DNA of 12,259 bases from Bacillota bacterium (GTDB taxonomy: Bacteria > Bacillota_E > Symbiobacteriia > Symbiobacteriales > Symbiobacteriaceae), in the NCBI GenBank assembly GCA_003242675.1, contig QGVE01000078.1, positions 1 through 12,259 of the forward strand. Reading direction: 5' to 3'. The notes under the pieces were generated by a model. The model did not search any database, was not told where the DNA came from, and worked only from the letters and a program-made list of their open reading frames with translations. Shown here one piece after another: positions 6,783-12,259 of this stretch. Made by a program: the position numbers and the translations under genes. Every line of letters begins with the position of its first letter. Position 1 is the stretch's first letter.

Positions 6783-8582
6783 TCACGCGCTTTCCCACTG
6801 CTTCCGATACAGCTGCGCGTACCTGCCCCCCAGGGCGAGCAGCTCCTCGTGCCGCCCCTGCTCCACCACCTGCCCGTCCTCGATGTAGTAGATCCGGTCC
6901 GCGGACCGGATAGTGGAGAGCCGGTGGGCAATGACGAACGCCGTCCGGCCCCGGAGCAGCGTCTGCAGGGCCCCCTGGATCACCGACTCCGTGTAGGTGT
7001 CGATATTCGACGTCGCCTCGTCCAGGATGAGCACGGCGGGGTCCGCGCACAGCGCCCGGGCGAAGGCGATCAGCTGCCGCTGGCCCACCGAGAGCTTCGC
7101 GCCCCGCTCGTGCACCTCGGTGTCGTACCCCTTCTCCAGCCGCATGATGAAGTCGTGCGCCCCCACCGCCCGGGCGGCGGCCTCCACCTCCTCGTCGGTG
7201 GCGTCCGGCCGGCCGTAGCGGATGTTGTCCCGGATCGTCCCCGAGAACAGGAACGTGTCCTGCAGCACGATGCCCAGCTGCGACCGCCAGGAGCGCTGGG
7301 TGACGGTGCGCAGGTCCACGCCGTCCACCAGCACCTGCCCCTGCTGCGGGTCGTAGAACCGGGCCAGCAGGTTGATGATCGACGTCTTCCCCGCGCCCGT
7401 CGGGCCCACCAGGGCGATCGTCTCACCCGGCTCCGCCCGCAGGTTGATCCCCTTCAGCACCACCTGGCCGGGCTCGTAGCCGAACCAGACATCCCGGAAC
7501 TCCACCCGGCCGGCGACCCGGGGCAGGTCGCGGGCGCCGGGCATGTCCTCGATCTCCGGCTGCTGATCGAGAAGCTCCGCCACCCGCTCGGCCGAGACCA
7601 CCGCCGCCTGAAACACGTTGAACACCTGCGACAGGTCGCGGATCGGCTGGAAGAACCGGTTGAGGTACAGGATGAACGCCGCCACCTGGCCCACCGTCAC
7701 GTCGGCCGTGCCGCCGCGGAGCAGGGCGCCCCCGTACCAGAGCACCAGCATCACGCCGAAGGCCGACACCACCTCGATCGAGGGCATCATCGCCGCCCAG
7801 ACCCGCACGGCCTCCAGCTGGGCCTGCCGCAGCCGCTCGTTGATCCCGTCGAAGAGCTGCTGGTTGCGGGCCTCCCGCACGAAGGCCTGGGTCACCCGCA
7901 TGCCGGCGATCGCCTCCGCCAGGTGGGCGTTCATGTCCGCCGCCCGGCGCCGCATGGTCATGAAGGCGTCCCGCATCCAGCCCCGGAAAATGCGCAGCAC
8001 CAGCACCAGGGCCGGGATGGTGAGGAACGAGACGAGGGCCAGCCGGAAGTTCATCCAGAGCATCGTGGCCATGATGGTGACCAGCACCAGCGAGTCGGCG
8101 AACAGGCTGACCAGGCCCGCGGAGATCAGCTGATTGATCGCGTCCACGTCCGACATGAGCCGGGACATGATGCGGCCGGTGGCCATCGAATCGAAGAAGC
8201 GGAAGGAGAGGCGCTGCAGGTGCCGGAACATCCGGTCCCGCAGGTCGTAGATGATGGACTGGCCCACGTAGGAGACGAGGTAGGTCTGCCCGTAGCTGGA
8301 CCACCAGTTGAGCAGGGCGGTGGCCAGGAACGCCAGGGCCACCAGGTTGAGCCCCGCCGGGTCGCGCTCGGCGACGAAGCGGTCGATGGCCACCTGGGTG
8401 AGGTAGGGCCCTGCAAGCCCGGTGAGCGCGGTGGCCGCCATGAGCAGGACGGCCACGGCCAGCCTGGGCAAGTACGGGCGGACGAGCGAGCCGAGGAGAC
8501 GGTAGATCCGAGGGTCCACCTGGCTCAGCTTTACGTCGTAATCATCGAGCCGGAAGGCCCCGGGGCCGCCGCGCATCGCCAC
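6783..8582 (-). CDS. ABC exporter half-transporter B (membrane domain plus ATPase), likely heterodimer partner
   Basis: This 599-residue inner-membrane protein has six membrane helices in roughly residues 35-310 and a C-terminal ATPase. Motifs are Walker A GPTGAGKT (Lys399), Q-loop VLQDTFLFSG, signature LSVGQRQ (497-503, Val where LSGGQ has Gly), Walker B LILDEATS with Glu522, and H-loop IAHRLST with His553. With its upstream neighbour it would form a complete exporter for drugs, lipids or peptides, as in the BmrCD/LmrCD/TM287-288 type. It begins on the base directly after the TAG of the upstream gene. The GTG at 8582 is preferred over the ATG two codons later because GGAGGAGG (8591-8598) is 8 nt away from the GTG and 14 nt from the ATG. 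The direct abutment implies coupled translation and fixed stoichiometry. Confidence 0.93.
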   Translation of the reverse strand: MAMRGGPGAFRLDDYDVKLSQVDPRIYRLLGSLVRPYLPRLAVAVLLMAATALTGLAGPYLTQVAIDRFVAERDPAGLNLVALAFLATALLNWWSSYGQTYLVSYVGQSIIYDLRDRMFRHLQRLSFRFFDSMATGRIMSRLMSDVDAINQLISAGLVSLFADSLVLVTIMATMLWMNFRLALVSFLTIPALVLVLRIFRGWMRDAFMTMRRRAADMNAHLAEAIAGMRVTQAFVREARNQQLFDGINERLRQAQLEAVRVWAAMMPSIEVVSAFGVMLVLWYGGALLRGGTADVTVGQVAAFILYLNRFFQPIRDLSQVFNVFQAAVVSAERVAELLDQQPEIEDMPGARDLPRVAGRVEFRDVWFGYEPGQVVLKGINLRAEPGETIALVGPTGAGKTSIINLLARFYDPQQGQVLVDGVDLRTVTQRSWRSQLGIVLQDTFLFSGTIRDNIRYGRPDATDEEVEAAARAVGAHDFIMRLEKGYDTEVHERGAKLSVGQRQLIAFARALCADPAVLILDEATSNIDTYTESVIQGALQTLLRGRTAFVIAHRLSTIRSADRIYYIEDGQVVEQGRHEELLALGGRYAQLYRKQWESA

Positions 8583-10598
8583 CTAGACCACCTCCTCCAC
8601 GGGCCGGAGCTGGAGCTCGTAAATTCGCCGGTAGAGGCCGTCCCGCCGGATCAGCTCGTCATGGGTGCCCCGGGCCGCGATCCGGCCGTCCTCCAGCACC
8701 AGCACCAGGTCGGCCTTGCGGACGGTGGAGAGGCGCGAGGCGATGATGAACGTGGTCCGGCCGGCCATCAGCCGGTCCAGGGCCCGCTGGATCAGCCGCT
8801 CGGTCTCCACGTCCACGGCTGAGGTGGACTCATCCAGGAGCAGGATCGGCGCGTCGGTGAGCAGGGCCCGCGCGATGGCGATCCGCTGCTTCTGCCCCCC
8901 GGAGAGCCCGACGCCTCTCTCGCCCACCACGGTTTCGTAACCCTGGGGCAGGCTCACGATGAAGTCGTGGATCTGCGCTGCCCGCGCCGCCGCCTCGATC
9001 TCCTCCATCGTGGCGTCGGGCCGTCCGTAGGCGATGTTCTCCCGCAGGGTGGTGGAGAAGAGGAAGGTCTCCTGGGGCACAATCGCGACCTGCCGCCGGA
9101 GGGACGCCAGGGTCACGTCGCGCACGTCGACGCCGTCGATCAGAACCCGGCCCTCGGTGGGGTCGTAGAAGCGGGGGATCAGGTGCAGCAGCGTGGACTT
9201 GCCGGAGCCGGTGAGGCCCAGCACCGCCACTTTTGTGCCGGGGGCGACGTCGAGGTCGATGTGCCGCAGCACGGCCTCGCCGCCGGGGTAGTGGAAGGAG
9301 ACGTTCTCGAAGGTGACTCTGCCGGCGACGCGGCGGGTGCGGGGGCGCGCCGCCGCAGGCGCCCCTCGCGGGGACACGTGCACCGCCGCGCCGGGCGTGT
9401 GGGGCTGACTTTTCGCGGGGGGGGGCGCATCGGCCGTCCCGGTAGCCAGGCGTTCATCTCCCCCGGCCGGAGCGGCAGCCCCCAGCGCCAAGCCCGTCGC
9501 TCCAGCCGCCGCACCCGCCGTCCCGTTCACCGGATTCACCGCTTCCGCCGTCGCAGGCCCCATCCCCGCTGCCGGGCTGGCGCCCGCCGTGGCCCGGCTC
9601 GCCACCAGCTCTTCCAGATCACGGGCACCGGGGCGGTCCGCGATCTCCACGGGCGTGTCCAGCAGCGCGTAGATCCGCTGCAGAGCCGCCGCCGCCCGGG
9701 TGAAGTGGGAGATCGCCATGCCGAGCATCCGCACCGGGCCGGCCAGCTGCGTCACGTAGGTGTTGAACGCGACGAGCGTGCCGACCGAGATCGCCCCGGC
9801 CATCGCCCGCCGGCCGCCGTACCACAGCACCGCGACCGCGCCGACGGCGGTGAGGAAGTTCATGTAGTTCGTCCAGAAGGAGTTCAGCCGAATCGCCCGC
9901 AGGTTCGCCGCCTGGAAGGCATCGTTGGCGACACGGAACCGCGCGATCTCGCTTTCCTCCTGGGCGAAGGCCTTCACCACCCGCACTCCGGCGATATTCT
10001 CCTGCAGTGCCGCCGAAAGCTCGGCCGTCTTCGCTTGGACCTCACCCCAGGCGGCGCGCGAACCGGTCTGGAACCGGGCGATGGCGTGAACCAGGAAGGG
10101 CAGGAACAGCAGCGACACGATGGCCAGCCGCCAATCCATGAGGAACATGGCGACCACCACCGCGCTGATCGTCCCCAGATGGGTGAGGCCGTTCACCAGG
10201 GCCATCCCGGCGGCCATGCGCACCGCGTCGACGTCGGCGGTAACCCGAGACATCAGCTCGCCGGTCTGGGCCTGGTCGTAGAAGGTCCAGGAGAGGCGCT
10301 GCAGGTGGCTGTACACCTGGGCCCGCAGCTGCGCGACGACCCGGGTGGAGACGAGTTCCATCGTATATCGCTGGCCGAAGCGCAGCACCCCCTGCACCAC
10401 GGCCACGGCGATCACGGCCAGGGCCCCGGGCACCAGGTACTGCCACTGCCCCTGCTCCAGCACCAGGTCGGTGACGAACCGGATGATCTGCGGCTGGGCC
10501 GTGCTCAGGAGCGAAACCAGCCCGATCTGGGCCAGGCTGAGCACCACAAGCGGCAGACCCGGCCGGTACAGGGACCAGAGCCGCTTCAGGATCCGCAT
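8583..10598 (-). CDS. ABC exporter half-transporter A with long Ala/Pro-rich linker
   Basis: This 671-residue inner-membrane protein is the first gene of the exporter operon. It has a six-helix membrane domain (about residues 15-300), then a low-complexity segment (329-422) rich in Ala, Pro, Gly and Thr, then the ATPase. ATPase motifs are Walker A GLTGSGKST (Lys467), Q-loop IVPQETFLFS, canonical signature LSGGQKQR (565-572), Walker B ILLLDESTS with Glu590, and an H-loop reading IIASRLSTV with Ser621 in place of the switch histidine. Exporter halves are usually near 580-600 residues. The excess is the linker, which is inserted between ARDL and RVAGRV, residues that are nearly adjacent in the partner protein. 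The ATG has GAGGTGA at 10606-10612, 7 nt upstream. The substrate is unknown. Confidence 0.92.
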   Translation of the reverse strand: MRILKRLWSLYRPGLPLVVLSLAQIGLVSLLSTAQPQIIRFVTDLVLEQGQWQYLVPGALAVIAVAVVQGVLRFGQRYTMELVSTRVVAQLRAQVYSHLQRLSWTFYDQAQTGELMSRVTADVDAVRMAAGMALVNGLTHLGTISAVVVAMFLMDWRLAIVSLLFLPFLVHAIARFQTGSRAAWGEVQAKTAELSAALQENIAGVRVVKAFAQEESEIARFRVANDAFQAANLRAIRLNSFWTNYMNFLTAVGAVAVLWYGGRRAMAGAISVGTLVAFNTYVTQLAGPVRMLGMAISHFTRAAAALQRIYALLDTPVEIADRPGARDLEELVASRATAGASPAAGMGPATAEAVNPVNGTAGAAAGATGLALGAAAPAGGDERLATGTADAPPPAKSQPHTPGAAVHVSPRGAPAAARPRTRRVAGRVTFENVSFHYPGGEAVLRHIDLDVAPGTKVAVLGLTGSGKSTLLHLIPRFYDPTEGRVLIDGVDVRDVTLASLRRQVAIVPQETFLFSTTLRENIAYGRPDATMEEIEAAARAAQIHDFIVSLPQGYETVVGERGVGLSGGQKQRIAIARALLTDAPILLLDESTSAVDVETERLIQRALDRLMAGRTTFIIASRLSTVRKADLVLVLEDGRIAARGTHDELIRRDGLYRRIYELQLRPVEEVV
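8591..8598 (-). promoter_or_regulatory. Internal Shine-Dalgarno site for exporter gene B
   Basis: GGAGGAGG on the minus strand lies within the last codons of exporter gene A (encoding part of VEEVV) and 8 nt before the GTG of gene B. It decides the GTG start and suggests efficient re-initiation by the same ribosomes. Confidence 0.75.
9417..9425 (-). repeat. Run of nine C inside the exporter A linker
   Basis: The plus strand has nine consecutive G, which reads as C9 in the coding strand and encodes part of APPPA. It is the longest homopolymer I noticed in a coding region here. A one-base change would shift the frame before the ATPase domain. Confidence 0.85.
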
Positions 10599-10640
10599 CC
10601 GCCGTTCACCTCAAATAAGGGTTAAGGGCATCTAGGAGAA

Positions 10641-10686
10641 ACTATCACCTAAGATCGATCGGCACCTAGCTCTGCATAGTGATAGT
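10641..10686. promoter_or_regulatory. Possible operator: 8-bp inverted repeat overlapping the exporter promoter
   Basis: ACTATCAC (10641-10648) and GTGATAGT (10679-10686) are perfect complements 30 nt apart. The right copy overlaps the predicted -10 box and the left copy lies in the untranslated leader. This could be a pair of repressor half-sites or the base of a leader hairpin. No regulator gene is in the window. Confidence 0.4.
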
Positions 10687-10713
10687 ATAGCCGCTGGGTC
10701 TAATGCTGGGCAA
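10684..10713 (-). promoter_or_regulatory. Probable sigma-A-type promoter of the exporter operon
   Basis: Reading the minus strand, TTGCCC (10713-10708) and TATACT (10689-10684) are separated by 18 nt. The -10 matches TATAAT in five of six positions and the -35 in four of six. The start of transcription would be near 10677, giving a leader of about 80 nt before the ATG of exporter gene A. Confidence 0.5.
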
Positions 10714-10751
10714 TATCAATAACGCACAACCTTGAATGTTCTTCTTGTAAA

Positions 10752-10905
10752 GTGCTGGCGTATCCGACCCGGCCCCAGTCAGCGAATAGGGTTCCGGGGA
10801 CCCTTGGCTAATGTGCTGACGTGTCCGACCAGGTCCCGGCCAGCAAATAGGGTTGCGGGACCCTCGGCCGGCGCGCTGCCGTATTCGTCCACGTTCCGGC
10901 GGCCT
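10752..10905. repeat. Tandem repeat of ~60 bp, two full copies and a partial third
   Basis: Units start at 10752, 10813 and 10873 (periods 61 and 60). Each opens with G(T/C)GCTG and continues CGT(A/G)T(C/T)CG. The two full units share (A/G)G(C/T)(C/A)AGC(G/A)AATAGGGTT-like sequence. The second unit can fold GGTCCCG (10832-10838) with CGGGACC (10856-10862), and the first unit has a similar but imperfect pairing. The third copy loses similarity after about 35 bp. I do not recognise the family. Confidence 0.75.
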
Positions 10906-10978
10906 CTACGCCCCGCGGCACCGGCCCCGGCCTGGCGAATCATAAAGCAACAACTTTTCGCCCCAGCACATCCCTTGG

Positions 10979-11007
10979 TTGCATCGAGTTCGTGATCGTG
11001 GTATCAT
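10979..11007 (+). promoter_or_regulatory. Probable sigma-A-type promoter of the riboswitch-ribU transcript
   Basis: TTGCAT (10979-10984) and TATCAT (11002-11007) are separated by exactly 17 nt. The predicted start near 11014 is a few bases before the first base-paired helix of the FMN riboswitch, which supports the assignment. Confidence 0.6.
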
Positions 11008-11018
11008 AGTGGCCAGAG

Positions 11019-11184
<166 letters not shown>

Positions 11185-11194
11185 AGAGAGGCAG

Positions 11195-11210
11195 CCCTGC
11201 GCGCGCAGGG
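11195..11210 (+). repeat. Perfect 16-bp palindrome in the riboswitch expression platform
   Basis: CCCTGCGCGCGCAGGG is self-complementary and lies between the aptamer and the terminator. It can form a short hairpin and may be part of the expression platform or a pause site. It is not followed by a long T-run. Confidence 0.5.
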
Positions 11211-11238
11211 AGGCTCTTTCTTGCTGTGCCCGCAACCC

Positions 11239-11271
11239 ACACCCCGGAAGGCCTCCGGGGTGTTCTTGTTT
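11239..11271 (+). terminator. Riboswitch-controlled rho-independent terminator
   Basis: ACACCCCGGA (11239-11248) pairs perfectly with TCCGGGGTGT (11254-11263) across a 5-nt loop and is followed by TCTTGTTT. It lies 54 nt after the aptamer and 60 nt before ribU, as expected for an FMN-dependent off switch. Alternative pairings exist: CCGGGG at 11149-11154 inside the aptamer is complementary to CCCCGG at 11242-11247. Confidence 0.9.
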
Positions 11272-11330
11272 CCCCGGGCCGGGTGGGGTTGTGGCCCTCC
11301 AGGCGCACATCAAGAAGGAGTGGGTGGAGG

Positions 11331-11906
11331 ATGCGCAACGAACGTCTGCACCGAATCGTCATGATCGGCATGTTGGGCGCCCTGGCATTCCTGCTGATGT
11401 TCTTCGGCGAGATCTACGTGCCGCCCTTCGCCGAGTTCCTGAAGTACGACCCGGGCGACATCCCCGCCATCGTGGCCACCTACACGCTGGGTCCAGCAGC
11501 CGGCGTGGCCATTCAGGGGATCAAGGCGGGCCTGTTCATCCTCTCCGGCAAGGGAAGCTCGGGCTGGATCGGCGGACTGGCCAACTTCCTCGCCGGCGCT
11601 GCGCTGGTGGTCGCCGCGGGAGTCTCGCACCGGCTGTTCGACCGGGCGGGCCTGAAGCACTGGGGCTGGACCTTCCTCTCCGCAGTCATCGGCACGGTGA
11701 TCATGGCGGCGATCCTCATCCCGGTGAACGCGCTCATGATCTATCCGCTGTGGGGGATGCGGGGCCCTGCGGCCTGGGCTGCTGCGCTCACGCTATCGAC
11801 GCCCTTCAACCTGTTCAAGGGGATGGTGTCCACGAGCGTCAGCCTGGCGTTCTACCGGCGTCTCGAGCCCTTCCTCCTCGGCCGCACAGCTGGCCGGGTG
11901 GCGTAA
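11331..11906 (+). CDS. ribU: Riboflavin transporter RibU, ECF-type substrate-binding (S) component
   Basis: This 191-residue integral membrane protein is expected to bind riboflavin and take it up together with the shared ECF module (EcfA, EcfA', EcfT), which is not in this window. It has about six hydrophobic helices and RibU-like signatures: PPFAEFLKYDPGDIPAI in the first third and GGLANFLAGAALV in the middle. Its length is typical for the family. The ATG at 11331 is chosen because AAGGAG (11315-11320) lies 10 nt upstream and the membrane domain begins soon after. The frame is open back to 11172, but that stretch is the riboswitch terminator. Control by an FMN riboswitch strongly supports riboflavin as substrate. 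The gene is monocistronic, ending in a strong terminator. Confidence 0.92.
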   Translation: MRNERLHRIVMIGMLGALAFLLMFFGEIYVPPFAEFLKYDPGDIPAIVATYTLGPAAGVAIQGIKAGLFILSGKGSSGWIGGLANFLAGAALVVAAGVSHRLFDRAGLKHWGWTFLSAVIGTVIMAAILIPVNALMIYPLWGMRGPAAWAAALTLSTPFNLFKGMVSTSVSLAFYRRLEPFLLGRTAGRVA

Positions 11907-11929
11907 AGGCACAATACCAGTTGGCGGGA

Positions 11930-11974
11930 AAACCGTCCCTGCGGCTGTCGCCGCAGGGACGGTTTCGTGTTTTT
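11930..11974 (+). terminator. Strong rho-independent terminator after ribU
   Basis: AAACCGTCCCTGCGGC (11930-11945) pairs perfectly with GCCGCAGGGACGGTTT (11950-11965), a 16-bp stem with a TGTC loop, followed by CGTGTTTTT. It begins 24 nt after the ribU stop. Confidence 0.95.
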
Positions 11975-12040
11975 CTGGGCACTCGATCCGAGGGGTGGAG
12001 GCGACTTCGCCCTAGGTTCCCCGTACCCGGCGTCGATTCC

Positions 12041-12259
12041 GCGCAAGACCTGCGTCGCCGTGCTCGGCGCACCGCAGATTCTACGTGTCGGCCACGTCCC
12101 CACCCCCGTCTTCCGCGCAAAATCTGCACCCGCCGGCCCCTCTTCATCGCAGGCTTTGCGCGCTCACACCCTCCCAGACCCTTCCTCCCGCGCAGAACCT
12201 GCACTCGCCGCTCTCACCGCACCGCAGGTTCTGCGCGTCGGCCACGCCCCCACCCCCGG
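12041..12259. repeat. 75-bp tandem repeat with paired inverted 13-mers, continuing past the window end
   Basis: Each unit has a forward 13-mer and an inverted 13-mer. The forward copies are GCGCAAGACCTGC (12041-12053), GCGCAAAATCTGC (12115-12127) and GCGCAGAACCTGC (12190-12202). The inverted copies are at 12074-12086, 12149-12161 and 12224-12236. Spacings are 74-75 bp for both series. In the third unit the two arms are perfectly complementary over 14 bp with a 21-nt loop, and the first two are imperfect. The intervening C-rich sequence (GCCACG(T/C)CCCCACCCCC) is partly shared. No gene is seen from 11975 to the end. Confidence 0.85.

Larger units (their letters stand above)
10599..10978. other. 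Spacer between divergent exporter operon and ribU, comparatively AT-rich near the exporter
   Basis: The 10613-10740 part is clearly more AT-rich than its surroundings and holds the exporter promoter and a possible operator. The 10752-10905 part is a 60-bp tandem repeat. From 10906 to 10978 I see nothing definite. No gene is convincing. An 87-codon frame across the repeats lacks a ribosome binding site and follows the repeat pattern. Confidence 0.6.

Noticed and set aside
6083..6931. Upstream extension of the oxidoreductase frame by about 280 codons
   Set aside because: The extension crosses repeats and the exporter terminator and lacks family similarity, and a strong ribosome binding site supports the GTG at 6082.
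6513..8822. 769-codon plus-strand open frame opposite the exporter genes
   Set aside because: It is antisense to exporter gene B. Its translation is rich in His, Gln, Arg and Val with no domain, as expected for the shadow of a high-GC gene.
8967..10625. 552-codon plus-strand open frame opposite exporter gene A
   Set aside because: It is antisense to a gene with intact ABC motifs and shows only low-complexity shadow composition.
10732..10995. 87-codon plus-strand open frame in the spacer before the riboswitch
   Set aside because: It starts at a TTG without a ribosome binding site and simply reads through the 60-bp tandem repeat.
11839..12204. 121-codon minus-strand open frame at the right end
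   Set aside because: It overlaps the ribU 3' end, the terminator and the 75-bp repeats. Its repetitive Arg/Gly-rich peptide follows the DNA repeat, and there is no ribosome binding site.
12041..12259. CRISPR array
   Set aside because: The repeats alternate in orientation, and the sequences between them are themselves partly repeated rather than unique spacers. No cas gene is near.

Overview
The window looks like chromosome from a high-GC member of the Firmicutes (Bacillota), most like Symbiobacterium. That is an inference from three things together: strong GC-rich coding bias, very strong AGGAGG-type Shine-Dalgarno sites with occasional GTG starts, and typical Firmicutes gene families (a RibU-type ECF S component behind an FMN riboswitch, and a paired half-transporter exporter). 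The species cannot be proved from the sequence alone.

Layout, left to right. (1) The last ~49 codons of a membrane protein, probably an MFS transporter, end at 152. (2) A plus-strand operon (297-4931) encodes an ABC importer of the iron(III)/2-aminoethylphosphonate/phosphoglycerate class: a lipoprotein solute-binding protein, an ATPase and a single-chain double permease, with overlapping gene ends. It is followed after 21 nt by a small SLOG/TIGR00725 nucleotide-binding-fold protein. (3) A GC-rich hairpin separates this from a convergent, apparently monocistronic Gfo/Idh/MocA oxidoreductase on the minus strand (6082-4997, GTG start). (4) A ~700-bp non-coding stretch (6083-6782) holds several small direct and inverted repeats, a doubtful gene remnant and a terminator. 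(5) A minus-strand two-gene operon (10598-6783) encodes two ABC exporter half-transporters that probably form a heterodimer. Their sequence deviations fall in the same composite ATP site, and the first protein has a ~93-residue Ala/Pro-rich insertion. (6) A ~400-bp spacer contains the exporter promoter with a possible operator and a 60-bp tandem repeat. (7) A textbook FMN riboswitch with a rho-independent terminator controls ribU, which ends in a strong terminator. (8) The window closes inside a 75-bp tandem repeat carrying paired inverted motifs.

How the genes work together: the importer genes form one solute-uptake unit of unknown substrate. The exporter pair forms one efflux or lipid-flipping machine. 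ribU imports riboflavin when FMN is low, using ECF energising subunits that must be encoded elsewhere. I do not see a clearly new defence or mobile system. The less ordinary material is the set of intergenic repeat families and the odd exporter linker and ATP-site features.
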